Assembly (NCBI RefSeq): GCF_003100395.1
Contig: NZ_CP029210.1
Span: 1,860,001-1,924,000, forward strand
Direction of reading: 5' to 3'
DNA from: Aquabacterium olei
GTDB lineage: Bacteria > Pseudomonadota > Gammaproteobacteria > Burkholderiales > Burkholderiaceae_C
DNA: 64,000 bases
The position numbers and the translations under genes were made by a program. The notes beneath the pieces were generated by a model. The model made no database searches. It saw only the letters and a list, made by a program, of their open reading frames with translations, and was not told the DNA's origin. Numbering within the stretch: the first letter of the stretch is position 1; each line of letters begins with the position of its first letter. This document shows, in pieces, positions 19,188-31,564 of this stretch.

Positions 19188-21947
19188 ATGACGATAAACG
19201 ACGGGCGTCTCGACCCCGAGGCGCTGCTCGAGCAGTTGCGGAGGGACGAAGAGAAGGCCGCGCGGGGCAAGCTGCGCATCTACTTCGGTTCCTCGGCTGG
19301 CGTGGGCAAAACCTACGCCATGCTGTTGGCCGCGCACAAGCTGCTGGCCGAGGGCCGTCAGGTGTTGGTGGGCGTGGTGGAGACCCATGGCCGGGCCGAG
19401 ACAGAGGCCCTGGTCGAGCGCCTGCCCCTGCTGCCCCCGCGCCTGATTGAGCACCGCGGTCATCGCCTGCCGGAGTTCGACCTAGATGCGGCGCTGGAAC
19501 GCTTCAAACCCGTCGTGTTGGACGGGCAGCCGCGTCCGCTGATGCTCGTGGACGAACTGGCGCACAGCAATCTACCCGGCTCACGTCACCCCAAGCGCTG
19601 GCAGGACGTGGAGGAGTTGCTGGCTAATGGCATTGACGTCTACACCAGCCTCAATGTCCAGCATCTTGAGAGCCTCAATGATGTGGTGGGCGGCATCACT
19701 GGCGTACGTGTCACGGAGACCCTGCCCGACCGCTTCTTTGATGCTGCCGACGAGGTGCTTCTGGTCGATACCCCGGCCGACGAGTTGCTAGCGCGGCTTA
19801 AGGCCGGCAAGGTTTACATGGGAGCGCAAGCCGAGCGAGCGGCTCAGCACTTCTTCCGCAAGGGCAATCTGATTGCCCTGCGCGAGCTGGCGCTTCGCCG
19901 CACGGCCGATCGTGTGGAAGATGATGTCCAGGCTTGGCGCAGCAACGAAGCGATCGCTCAAGTCTGGAGTACCGAGGCTGCCATCCTCTGTGCGGTCGGG
20001 CCGACACCGCGCGCCGAACATGTCCTGCGCAGCAGCGCACGTCTGGCCCAGCAACTTGGCGTCTCGTGGCATGCGGTCTATGTCGAGACGCCAGCGCTGA
20101 AGCGCTTGCCTGATGCACGGCGCGAGCGCGTGCTCCGGCAGATGCGACTAGCCCAGGACCTGGGCGCCGCCACCGCAGTGCTCCAGGCCCAAGACACCGC
20201 GACAGCGCTGGCTGCACATGCGCGCGAGCACAACCTCGCCAAGCTGGTGCTCGGACGCAGTCCGGCTCTCCCCGGCTGGCGTCGATTGATGGGCGGTCGT
20301 CCCTTGTACGAACAACTCGCGATAGCCTTGCCGGACGTCGATCTGATTGAGGTCGGCCTGCCACCAGCCGTTGGCCACCGAGTCGAGCCCTTGCCTGCGC
20401 AGGCAAAGTGGGGGGGGGCGACCCGCAAGGCTACTCAGTATGGTCTGGCATGTGCAGCGTGCGCGTTCACTACGGCGCTTGCGTGGCTGCTGCAGAACCT
20501 GCTCGACGAGGCCAATATCGTCATGCTGTTCTTGCTGACGGTGCTGGCTGTTGCACTCCGTCTGGGACGTGGGCCGGCGGTGCTGGCCAGCTTCCTGAGC
20601 GTGGCGCTCTTCGACTTCTTCTATGTTGCACCGCATCTGTCCTTTGCGGTGTCTGACGTGCAGTACCTGCTGACCTTCGGTGTGATGCTTGCGGTGGGCC
20701 TGATCGTCGGTCAGCTAACAGCCCATCTGCGCTATCAGGCCCAGGTGGCGGCCGAGCGCGAGACACGCTCTCGAGCCCTGTTTGACCTCACGCGAGAGCT
20801 CTCCGGTGCCCTCCAGACCGAGCAGGTGGCGAAGATCGCTCAGGACCGTCTGGCGCGGGAGCTCCATGGCCGTGCGCAGATTTTGGTGCTGGGCTCAGAC
20901 GAGCAGCTGCACGCGCCTCTGCCGTTGCCCCCAACGGGGGAGGGGGCGAATGATGCGCCCGATCTGGGCACAGCGCGATGGGCCCTCGACCATGGTCGGG
21001 CTGCGGGCCTCGCTACTGACACCCTACCAGGCAACCCCTGGTTCTATCTGCCGCTGGCCGCACCCATGCGGCCACGCGGCGTGCTATGCCTTCGCCCGAG
21101 CGGATTGGACGCCGTGCTGCGCCCCGAGCGCCGCGCCCAGCTCGACACCATGGCCGGCATCGTGGGTCAGGCGCTCGAACGAGTGCATTACGTGGAGGTG
21201 GCGCAGAACGCCCTGGTGCACATCGAGTCGGAGCGATTGCGCAACTCCCTGCTCTCGGCGCTCTCGCACGATTTGCGCACCCCCTTGGCGGCGGTCTATG
21301 GACTTGCGGATACCTTGACGACGCTGCCGGGCTTGCCGCGCCAGGGGCTGGAGATGGCCGGTGCCTTGCGCCAGGAGTCTCAGCGCATCATTGCCATGGT
21401 CAACAACCTCTTGGACATGGCACGATTGCAGAGTGGAGCCGTTCGTTTGCGTCGGGAATGGCTGCCTATTGATGAGGTACTCGGTACCGCGCTGCAATCC
21501 ATGCAAAGCGTGCTGGCCGGCCATCGTGTCCAGACCCAGCTGGCGCCAGAGCTACCCCTGGTCGAGATAGATGCTGCGTTGATAGAGCGCGTGCTTGCCA
21601 ATCTCCTGGAAAACGCCGCCAAGTACACGCCGGCGGATAGCCATATCGAGATCTTGGCCGAGGTTAAGGACGGGGAATTTCAGCTGACCGTAGCCGACGA
21701 CGGCCCCGGTCTGCCAGCCGGCCGAGAAGATGCTGTGTTCGAAAAATTCACCCGCGCTAAGAGAGAGAGCAGCATTCCCGGCGTGGGCCTGGGGCTTGCC
21801 ATCTGCCGCAACATCCTGGAGGCGCATGGCGGCCGCATCTGGGCTGAACGTTCCGCGCTGGGGGGGGCTGCCTTCGTCCTCACCCTGCCATTGGGGCGCC
21901 CTCCGGACATACCGCGTGAGGGGATTGAGGAGGCTGCCCGGTTATGA
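19188..21947 (+). CDS. kdpD: KdpD, K+/turgor sensor histidine kinase
   Basis: 919 residues from ATG 19188 (MTINDGRLDPEALL); the longer frame from 19092 runs inside corA. Domains: N-terminal KdpD domain with Walker A from Gly34 (GSSAGVGKT) and the LVDELAHSN Walker B, a USP-like domain (about 250-370), a four-helix membrane block (about 400-500), a GAF-like region, then HisKA with His694 in SALSHDLRTP, and HATPase (NLLENAAKYTP, VADDGPGLP, GVGLGLAICRN). It senses low K+ at the inner membrane and phosphorylates KdpE. Its stop overlaps the kdpE start by four bases. Confidence 0.96.
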   Translation: MTINDGRLDPEALLEQLRRDEEKAARGKLRIYFGSSAGVGKTYAMLLAAHKLLAEGRQVLVGVVETHGRAETEALVERLPLLPPRLIEHRGHRLPEFDLDAALERFKPVVLDGQPRPLMLVDELAHSNLPGSRHPKRWQDVEELLANGIDVYTSLNVQHLESLNDVVGGITGVRVTETLPDRFFDAADEVLLVDTPADELLARLKAGKVYMGAQAERAAQHFFRKGNLIALRELALRRTADRVEDDVQAWRSNEAIAQVWSTEAAILCAVGPTPRAEHVLRSSARLAQQLGVSWHAVYVETPALKRLPDARRERVLRQMRLAQDLGAATAVLQAQDTATALAAHAREHNLAKLVLGRSPALPGWRRLMGGRPLYEQLAIALPDVDLIEVGLPPAVGHRVEPLPAQAKWGGATRKATQYGLACAACAFTTALAWLLQNLLDEANIVMLFLLTVLAVALRLGRGPAVLASFLSVALFDFFYVAPHLSFAVSDVQYLLTFGVMLAVGLIVGQLTAHLRYQAQVAAERETRSRALFDLTRELSGALQTEQVAKIAQDRLARELHGRAQILVLGSDEQLHAPLPLPPTGEGANDAPDLGTARWALDHGRAAGLATDTLPGNPWFYLPLAAPMRPRGVLCLRPSGLDAVLRPERRAQLDTMAGIVGQALERVHYVEVAQNALVHIESERLRNSLLSALSHDLRTPLAAVYGLADTLTTLPGLPRQGLEMAGALRQESQRIIAMVNNLLDMARLQSGAVRLRREWLPIDEVLGTALQSMQSVLAGHRVQTQLAPELPLVEIDAALIERVLANLLENAAKYTPADSHIEILAEVKDGEFQLTVADDGPGLPAGREDAVFEKFTRAKRESSIPGVGLGLAICRNILEAHGGRIWAERSALGGAAFVLTLPLGRPPDIPREGIEEAARL

Positions 21948-22648
21948 GTGAACCAAAACCCTCCGTCCTGATCGTCGAAGACGAACCCAGCATCCGCCGC
22001 TTTGTTCGCATGGCTTTGGAAGCCGAGCGATGGGTGGTACATGAGTGCGAGACGGTACGTCAGGGACTGATCGATGCCGGTACACGTCACCCTGACCTCA
22101 TCATCCTAGACCTCGGCCTTCCCGATGACGACGGGATCAATTACCTCAAGGACCTACGTAGCTGGTCGTCCGTGCCGGTGATCGTGCTTTCGGCCCGCGC
22201 CGATGAGCAGGACAAGATCGCTGCCCTAGACGCCGGAGCTGACGACTACCTTACCAAGCCCTTCGGGGTGGGTGAGCTGATGGCAAGGGTGCGCGTGGCC
22301 CAGCGCCGCGTTCAGGCCGTAGCAGCCCAGGGGGGGCAAGTCCCGGTGAGCCGCTTCGCCTTTGGCGCAGTTGAGGTTGACTTGGCGGCGCGCCATGTGT
22401 CGCGCGACGGCCAAGTCGTTCACCTCACGCCCACCGAGTACCGCCTGCTCACCCATCTGATCGGCAACGCCGGAAAGGTGTTGACTCACCGTCAACTGCT
22501 CAAGGCCGTCTGGGGGCCCAGCCATTTAGAGGCTAACCACTACCTACGCGTCTACATGCGCAATCTGCGTCAGAAGCTGGAGGCCGAGCCAGCCCAACCT
22601 CGCCATCTGCTTACTGAGACCGCGGTGGGCTACAGGCTGATGCTCTGA
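21944..22648 (+). CDS. kdpE: KdpE, OmpR-type response regulator
   Basis: 234 residues, ATG overlapping the kdpD stop (ATGA). It has a receiver domain with phospho-acceptor Asp56 (LIILDLGLPDDDG) and the switch Lys in DDYLTKPFG, then a winged-helix Trans_reg_C domain (LTPTEYRLLTHLIGNAGKVLTHRQLL, ending VGYRL). It activates kdpFABC under potassium limitation. It is the last gene of the cluster. Bases 22649-22914 after it hold no gene that I can support and probably mark the junction to the acquired ptx region. Confidence 0.96.
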   Translation: MSEPKPSVLIVEDEPSIRRFVRMALEAERWVVHECETVRQGLIDAGTRHPDLIILDLGLPDDDGINYLKDLRSWSSVPVIVLSARADEQDKIAALDAGADDYLTKPFGVGELMARVRVAQRRVQAVAAQGGQVPVSRFAFGAVEVDLAARHVSRDGQVVHLTPTEYRLLTHLIGNAGKVLTHRQLLKAVWGPSHLEANHYLRVYMRNLRQKLEAEPAQPRHLLTETAVGYRLML

Positions 22649-22914
22649 TGCCGCGCAGCGCGAACAGCAACCACGCATCGGCCATGTGGCCTTACCGAAT
22701 TTAATCCGGCTGACGTCACCGCGCGGATGAACGCAACTTGGTTACCACCTTCTTGCGGGGCAAAGCCGTAGTTCACGAGGTCTGCTGTAGGCTGAGAGCT
22801 GCCCCTCGTGCTGCGCGCTTGGATCGGCGGCTATCGACCGATAGCAGACGTCTATATTTGGCATAGATAGCACAACTTATTTCCCTCACAGGCACCCGCG
22901 ACCATGTCTCAAAA

Positions 22915-22943
22915 ATGACATCAACGAGTCATCAGGGTGTCAT
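22915..22943 (+). promoter_or_regulatory. Pho-box-like triple heptamer upstream of ptxA
   Basis: Three heptamers at exact 11-base period: ATGACAT (22915-22921), GAGTCAT (22926-22932) and GTGTCAT (22937-22943). They match the PhoB half-site CTGTCAT at 5, 5 and 6 of 7 positions, with 4-base AT-mixed spacers. PhoB binding to such direct repeats is established in proteobacteria, and ptx genes are known to respond to phosphate starvation. The array ends 83 bases before the ptxA ATG, leaving room for a -10 element. Confidence 0.6.
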
Positions 22944-23026
22944 ATCACGACATTACCATCGCTGCAATTCAGATTCGTAATCAGGTCATCATTTTTGATT
23001 ACGATTTCAAATCTGCCGGAGGTGTC

Positions 23027-24708
<1,682 letters not shown>

Positions 24709-25518
24709 GTGAGCGACAGCATGCAAGCTGATTTTGGTTTGATTCTGGCCGAGCGCCAGCGCGTATGGAACCGCACGATACTGCAGTTTGCCGTTGTGCT
24801 GGCGATTGTGATCGGTTGCTGGTATTACGTCGGCCTATTTGATGCCGAGCGATTGAAGGATGGCATGCCAAGCCTGGTAAAAATTGCCGGCGAGATGTTC
24901 CCACCGAACTTCTCGCAGGCTGGCACCTGGGTCAAACCGGTACTGGATACCTTGGCCATGAGTATCGCCGGCACGGCAATCGCGGTATTGCTATCCATTC
25001 CCTTAGGAGTGCTCGCCGCGCGGAATACTAGCCCTCATCCACTCGTGTATCAAGCCACACGCGGCCTGTTAAACGCTTTGCGATCGATACCCGAACTGAT
25101 CATGGGCATCCTGTTCGTGGCAGCCGTTGGCTTCGGCGCATTGCCGGGTGTTTTAGCCCTAGGCTTACATTCGGTTGGCATGATCGCCAAATTTTTTTCG
25201 GAATCGATCGAACATGCCGATCCGGCACCGGTAGAAGCCGCGCATGCAGCGGGCTGCACGCCATTGCAGGTGATTTTTCATGGGATCTTTCCCCAAGTGC
25301 TTCCGCAAATGGCCGATACCGCGATCTATCGATGGGAATACAACTTCCGTGCTTCGACCGTGATGGGCATGGTCGGCGCCGGTGGAATCGGGTTCGAGCT
25401 GATGGGCTCTCTGCGCATCATGCAATACCAGGATGTCTCGGCTATTTTGCTGGTTATTTTAGGCATGGTTACCCTCGTCGACGCCTTCAGCTCCTTCCTG
25501 CGTCGCAAGTTCAAATAA
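24709..25518 (+). CDS. ptxC: PtxC, permease of the phosphite ABC importer
   Basis: 269 residues. It starts at GTG 24709 directly after the ptxB stop; ATG 24721 is an equally possible start. It has about six membrane helices of the BPD_transp_1 type, with the EAA-like loop around VEAAHAAGCTPLQVIFHGIFPQVLP. The N-terminal segment NRTILQFAVVLAIVIGC is the first span. It forms the inner-membrane channel for phosphite with PtxA as motor and PtxB as receptor. Confidence 0.88.
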   Translation: MSDSMQADFGLILAERQRVWNRTILQFAVVLAIVIGCWYYVGLFDAERLKDGMPSLVKIAGEMFPPNFSQAGTWVKPVLDTLAMSIAGTAIAVLLSIPLGVLAARNTSPHPLVYQATRGLLNALRSIPELIMGILFVAAVGFGALPGVLALGLHSVGMIAKFFSESIEHADPAPVEAAHAAGCTPLQVIFHGIFPQVLPQMADTAIYRWEYNFRASTVMGMVGAGGIGFELMGSLRIMQYQDVSAILLVILGMVTLVDAFSSFLRRKFK

Positions 25519-27434
<1,916 letters not shown>

Positions 27435-27534
27435 CAAAACGAATGTCTGCTTCTGGCCGAGAGCTGACCTTCTCTGCGCGCATCTTACTGACCGCAACCG
27501 CTGCAGTGCTGGCATTCACCGTACTGACAGGCAG

Positions 27535-27557
27535 ACGTTGACAACGTGACATCACGT
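27535..27557. promoter_or_regulatory. Overlapping palindromes before the SbcC-like gene
   Basis: ACGTT-GAC-AACGT (27535-27547) overlaps ACGTGA-CA-TCACGT (27544-27557), both perfect inverted repeats. They lie 35 bases upstream of the ATG at 27593 and include TTGACA (27538-27543), a possible -35. This is the usual look of a repressor operator on a plasmid backbone gene. The binding protein is unknown. Confidence 0.4.
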
Positions 27558-27592
27558 CGGAAACTGGTTTCAGCAAACCGCTGGAGCCAACC

Positions 27593-30079
27593 ATGCAACC
27601 ACTGAAACTCACCCTCAAAGGCTTTCGGGGCATCCGTTATGGCCTGGGGCAAGACGTGTTGACCCTGGACTTCGAGCGCCTGGCCGATGGCGCTGAACTC
27701 GTCGCCATTGCAGGGGCCAATGGGCGGGGCAAGACCACGCTGATGGACAACATGCACCCCTATCTGACGATGCCGTCACGGGCGGCCTTGAGCGGCCCCG
27801 GCGGCTTTTCCTACTACGACCATGTCTGTCTACCGGAAAACGAAAAGGATCTGACCTGGTCACATGAAGGCAGGTGCTATCGATCCCAAGTGGTGATCCG
27901 GCTCAACGGGCGCCGCAAGACCGAGGCCTATTTGCATGCACTCAGTGATGAGGGCCAATGGCGCCCCGTCTGTCTCGACGATGGTCTGGTGTCCGATGGC
28001 AAGGTCGAGACCTACAGCCGCTGTGTGGAATCCATTTGTGGCAGCGCTGATACCTTCTTCACCTCCGCGTTCTCAGCGCAGGGCAAGCGCCAACTCAGCA
28101 CCTACCGCAATGCCGAGATCAAGAGCCTGCTGTCCGACTTGCTCGGCCAGGAAGAAATCCGAGCGTTGGGGCAAAAGGCCAATGACACCGCCAAACTGAT
28201 CAAGGCCGGGCTGTCGTCCATCAGGCAGGAGTTGGCCGGCCTAGATGCGGAGCATGCTCGCCTGGATGCGGGACTGCATCGCTTGCAAGGTGCATCCGAC
28301 CGAGTTGCGCAGACCTTGATTGAGCGAGAACAAGCGCAGCAGGCATTGGATGGGCATCGGGTTGGCCATGCCCGCTTGCAGGCACAACGGGATCAGTCAC
28401 AGAGCACCGAGGCGCGTCGTGCGCAGTTGCTTGAGGAGCGCAAGGCGTTGATCGTTGCCGGCACGCGAGCCATCGAGGGGCTCAAGGCTCAAGAGCAGGA
28501 TGCCTTGCAAGGCTTGGAGCGCTTGGCGCAACGCATCAACAGTAGGCGCACGCAAGCGCAGTCTCGGCAAAGCGCGCTCATGCAATCACGTCGCCAGTGC
28601 CTGAACGTGCTGGAAGAAGCTGACACGGTCCAGCGTGCGGCACATCGCCTGCCTCTGGCTGAACTGGTGCTGAGTGCCAGGCAACAGGAGATCGTTGTGT
28701 GCCGACAGCAGGTGCAGGCGATGAGGGATGCACAGGCCACGGAACGACTGCTAGTGCAGAAGCTAGCCAGCATCGAACTGGAGGCAGGCAGGGCGGCTTT
28801 GAAGGCCCAGGAGTTGGCGCACCGCTTTGGCCTGGTCGGTGAGGTGCCTTGTGCGGGCACTGATCTGCAAGGGCAATGCAAGCTGCTGGGGGATGCGCAT
28901 GAAGCCCAGTCTCTGATGCCCAGCGCACAAGGCCAGATCAGTCGCCTGGCGCAGGACAAGTCCCTGGCAGAACAGGAACTCTCCCTGATCCGCCATCGGT
29001 ACGAAGAGCTGGCCCAGGCGCCGCAAGCGCTGGCCCGGGTCGAACGCTTGGTCGATATGGCTCGAACACGGGTGTCTCGCTTGTCGCTGCTGGCGACCAG
29101 GGCAGGCCAGATCAGCCAAGCCCGCACCGCTTTGCAGACCCTTGAGCTTGAACTGTCCTCATTGATGGCAGAGCTTGGCCGGACCCAAGGCAACGAGACG
29201 ACCGAAGAGCAGGCCGAGCGCCTACAGATCGAGGCAACACGACAGCGGATCGCGCAGGCGCTGGTGCAACAGGCGCAGCATTTTCGGGAGGCGCTCAATC
29301 GCCTGGATGCGGTGCTTCAGGGGTTGCCAACGCCCTTTGACCATCAGATGCTGGCCGCTGCCGCCCAGGCTGAGGCCCAAGAGCGCCTGGCCTTGTCCAC
29401 CGCAGAGCAAGCCCACCTGGCCGCCGAGCGCGATGCCCAGTCCAGGATTGAATTGATGGCTCAGGCGCGGGCCCTGGCTGATCGGCGTGTGCAGGTGCAG
29501 TCTCGCATGGCCCGAGCGGAGGACAGCTTGGGAAGTTGGAACCTGTTTGCCCGATGCATGAGCAACGATGGCCTGATCGCCCTGGCCATTGACGATGCAG
29601 GACCAGCTTTGTCTGGCTTGGCCAATGACTTGCTGCTGGCCTGTTATGGGCCACGCTTTTCCGTGTCCATCCTCACGCTGGTGGAGACAGGCAAGGGCGA
29701 GCAACGCGAGGGCTTTGACATCGTCGTGCATGACGGCGAGTCGGGGGACAGCAAGAGCCTGGGCCTGATGAGCGGAGGGGAGCGCGTGTGGGTCAACGAG
29801 TGCCTGACGCGGGCGGTGGCGCTGTACCTGGCGCAGCATGCAGGTCGGCGCTACGACGCCTTGTTTTCTGACGAAGCCGATGGGGCGCTTGACCCCGAGC
29901 GCAAACGCATGTTCATGGCCATGAAGCGCGAGGTGCTGCGCGTGGGCGGCTACCAGCGGGAGTTCTTTGTGTCGCAAACGCCGGAGTTGACCGCCATGGC
30001 CGACGCCGTGATCGACCTGGATGCGATGCGCGGTCACGGGGTGAACGTGGATGGCGCAAAAAAATGGGCGTCGGCCTGA
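27593..30079 (+). CDS. SbcC/Rad50-like SMC ATPase
   Basis: 828 residues. Walker A IAGANGRGKTTLMDN with Lys47; then long coiled-coil arms (about 180-640) rich in Q, L, A and E; signature GLMSGGERVWVNECLTRAVALYLAQ; and Walker B LFSDEADGALDPERK at the C-terminus. In the middle lies VPCAGTDLQGQCKLL, two Cys eight residues apart, in place of the compact CxxC zinc hook of SbcC/Rad50. Such proteins work with an SbcD/Mre11 nuclease on DNA ends. No SbcD gene is next to it; ptxE is upstream instead. SD GGAG precedes the start. Confidence 0.85.
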   Translation: MQPLKLTLKGFRGIRYGLGQDVLTLDFERLADGAELVAIAGANGRGKTTLMDNMHPYLTMPSRAALSGPGGFSYYDHVCLPENEKDLTWSHEGRCYRSQVVIRLNGRRKTEAYLHALSDEGQWRPVCLDDGLVSDGKVETYSRCVESICGSADTFFTSAFSAQGKRQLSTYRNAEIKSLLSDLLGQEEIRALGQKANDTAKLIKAGLSSIRQELAGLDAEHARLDAGLHRLQGASDRVAQTLIEREQAQQALDGHRVGHARLQAQRDQSQSTEARRAQLLEERKALIVAGTRAIEGLKAQEQDALQGLERLAQRINSRRTQAQSRQSALMQSRRQCLNVLEEADTVQRAAHRLPLAELVLSARQQEIVVCRQQVQAMRDAQATERLLVQKLASIELEAGRAALKAQELAHRFGLVGEVPCAGTDLQGQCKLLGDAHEAQSLMPSAQGQISRLAQDKSLAEQELSLIRHRYEELAQAPQALARVERLVDMARTRVSRLSLLATRAGQISQARTALQTLELELSSLMAELGRTQGNETTEEQAERLQIEATRQRIAQALVQQAQHFREALNRLDAVLQGLPTPFDHQMLAAAAQAEAQERLALSTAEQAHLAAERDAQSRIELMAQARALADRRVQVQSRMARAEDSLGSWNLFARCMSNDGLIALAIDDAGPALSGLANDLLLACYGPRFSVSILTLVETGKGEQREGFDIVVHDGESGDSKSLGLMSGGERVWVNECLTRAVALYLAQHAGRRYDALFSDEADGALDPERKRMFMAMKREVLRVGGYQREFFVSQTPELTAMADAVIDLDAMRGHGVNVDGAKKWASA

Positions 30080-30100
30080 TGGCGCGACGCCCGGTGGGGG

Positions 30101-30406
30101 TCAAAGGGGATCGGTCTCTTCGAAAATCGGCAGCCCGTCCACGATGGCTGCATCGCTGTCGAACTTGAGCCAGACGATGCCAGCCAATCTGGCTGCTTCG
30201 AAGATCGTGGCCATGTCGTTCTCAGCGGGCACCGTGTAGGGTGGGGCACCTACGTAGACGAAGCCACCATGGTCGTTCGGGTACACGTTGACCGACAAGT
30301 CATCATTGGCCAGCTTCTGGCGTGTGGTCGCCGTCAAGTGGCTGATCGACAGGGCGACGAGAGGCTCAACCAGTTCCAACAGCCTGGTCACGATGAGTTT
30401 ATCCAA
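30101..30406 (-). CDS. DUF5983-like plasmid/ICE protein
   Basis: 101 residues from TTG 30406, chosen because AAGGAG lies six bases before it and because the preceding frame ends here. The core VALSISHLTATTRQKL, then NDHGGFVYVGAPPYTVP and MATIFEAARLAGIVWLKFDSDAAIVDGLP, matches what I know of DUF5983, a family of unknown function carried on conjugative elements. It is last of three minus-strand genes after radC and a small Cys-rich ORF, with overlapping junctions. It faces the SbcC-like gene, the stops being 21 bases apart. Confidence 0.65.
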   Translation of the reverse strand: MDKLIVTRLLELVEPLVALSISHLTATTRQKLANDDLSVNVYPNDHGGFVYVGAPPYTVPAENDMATIFEAARLAGIVWLKFDSDAAIVDGLPIFEETDPL

Positions 30407-30596
30407 GGCGAACTCCTTCTTGGCGAGAGCGGGGACTCGGTTCACGCACAGTCTTGCGGGACGGGCGTTGGAAGTCCATCCCACAGTTCCGACAGCGGAA
30501 CCAACGCAAGCGGCCCAGTGAGCCCAACAAGACACCTTGTCCATCATATGCATGACAAGGTGGTGGCTGTTGGGAGGATGTGGCTGCCCTATTCAC
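30399..30596 (-). CDS. Small Cys-rich (zinc-ribbon-like) protein coupled to radC
   Basis: 65 residues with a GTG start overlapping the radC stop by four bases (GTGA). The middle reads PCHAYDGQGVLLGSLGRLRW, then FRCRNCGMDFQRPSRK, a CxxC knuckle followed by basic residues, suggesting zinc and nucleic-acid binding. Its end overlaps the DUF5983 start codon. The overlap on both sides is the main evidence that it is translated. No family name is claimed. Confidence 0.5.
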   Translation of the reverse strand: MNRAATSSQQPPPCHAYDGQGVLLGSLGRLRWFRCRNCGMDFQRPSRKTVREPSPRSRQEGVRLG

Positions 30597-31174
30597 AGCA
30601 AGCCCTGTTCCGCAAAAGACAGGATGCGGTCGCCTCCTACGACGAAATGGTCGAGCACGCGCACGTCCACCATCATCAAAGAGGATTTCAGCGTCTGGGT
30701 CAAGAGTTCGTCTGCACTGCTTGGCGACAATTGACCGCTCGGGTGGTTATGGGCCAACAAAACGGATGCCGCGTTGTGGGCCAGCGCGCTTTTGACGACC
30801 TCACGAGGGTAAACAGACGTTTGGGTCAAGGTGCCCCGGAACATCTCTTCGGCCTCGATCAGAACATGCTGGGCGTCAAGGTACAGCACCAGGAACACCT
30901 CGTGCTCCAAACCGGCGCAGTACATGCACAACCAGTCCTTGACAACCTTGGGTGACGCCATGACCGGTCCATCCAGCATTTTGGCGCGCATGTCTCGCAG
31001 CAGCAGCTCACGTGCGATGCTGAGTTTGTGGGCCAGCTCAGGGGGAGCGTGCTCAACGGCCTGGTATGTCGCTGCTGCATCGCAGGCGCAGGGCAAAGGG
31101 AGGGGAGCTTGGCGAACAGGTGCGGCGAGTAACTCGCTGACCAGTTCGGCACTGGACAAGTGGGTGACATTCAC
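30593..31174 (-). CDS. radC: RadC/JAB-domain protein
   Basis: 193 residues from GTG 31174, chosen because GAAGGAG lies six bases upstream; a GTG five codons earlier would swallow that SD. It has a JAMM metal-binding motif (LLAHNHPSGQLSPSSAD) with the upstream acidic EAEEMFRGTL, as in MPN/RadC proteins. Despite the name, no firm repair role is known. Stand-alone short RadC copies are standard on plasmids and ICEs. The leader upstream holds one copy of the conserved hairpin element and a palindromic operator. Confidence 0.88.
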   Translation of the reverse strand: MNVTHLSSAELVSELLAAPVRQAPLPLPCACDAAATYQAVEHAPPELAHKLSIARELLLRDMRAKMLDGPVMASPKVVKDWLCMYCAGLEHEVFLVLYLDAQHVLIEAEEMFRGTLTQTSVYPREVVKSALAHNAASVLLAHNHPSGQLSPSSADELLTQTLKSSLMMVDVRVLDHFVVGGDRILSFAEQGLL

Positions 31175-31202
31175 GGATTTCTCCTTCACAAAAAGGAAAA
31201 GC

Positions 31203-31325
31203 GGGAACGTCCTGTCCCGAGGGGATGGATGTTCCCGCTCGGGATGTGCTGACGCGAGGTCAGCACGGTCAATGAGGCAGGTGACGACTGCGACGCCGAC
31301 TCAAGGTCGGAGCGCATTCCGCGAT
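31203..31325 (-). ncRNA. Structured leader element, copy 1 (radC-motif-like)
   Basis: Lies between radC and its likely promoter. On the plus strand the core GGCAGGT-G-ACGACTGCGACGCC is at 31276-31297. It is flanked by GTGCTGAC/GTCAGCAC (31246-31266), by GACTC..GGTC just after the core, and by GCATTCC/GGAATGC (31313-31332). A further GGGAAC/GTTCCC pair sits at 31203-31236, next to the gene. The core recurs at 34162 and 48944 while the stems change in sequence but still pair. This points to RNA structure, read here on the minus strand toward radC. Confidence 0.55.
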
Positions 31326-31440
31326 GGAATGCATGTAGCGGTGGGCAGTGTGTCGTGATGGTCAGAAGCGTTCAAGCCTTGATCGCTGCATGCCATGGAC
31401 AAGGCCCCATGGAACCGGGTCATTGTTGAGTGCACGCCTG

Positions 31441-31470
31441 GGTGATAGCTGAATATCACCTGAAGTTCAG
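31441..31470. promoter_or_regulatory. Paired palindromes in the radC promoter region
   Basis: GGTGATA-GCTGAA-TATCACC (31441-31460) is a perfect 7-bp inverted repeat, joined directly to CTGAA-G-TTCAG (31460-31470), another perfect palindrome. They lie beyond the structured leader as seen from radC, and 95 bases before the plus-strand small gene at 31565. They could serve as operators for either direction. No recognised plasmid repressor site was matched. Confidence 0.4.
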
Positions 31471-31564
31471 TACAGAAATCTTGTTTCAGTGGGTGGCCAA
31501 AGCCGTGACACGGGCCTGAAATTTCGCCAAGATGGCGACTCGAATCCATGCAACGAGCACGACC

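Noticed and set aside
20900..20945. Odd low-complexity G run in kdpD
   Set aside because: The frame reads through without a break and the protein is full length, so no frameshift is supported.
22855..22885. Sigma-54-like TGGCA element before ptx
   Set aside because: The -12 part (TTGC) is missing at the right spacing.
22937..23026. 30 extra N-terminal codons of PtxA
   Set aside because: They would begin inside the Pho-box array and lack an SD; ATG 23027 has CGGAGG and a normal ABC start.
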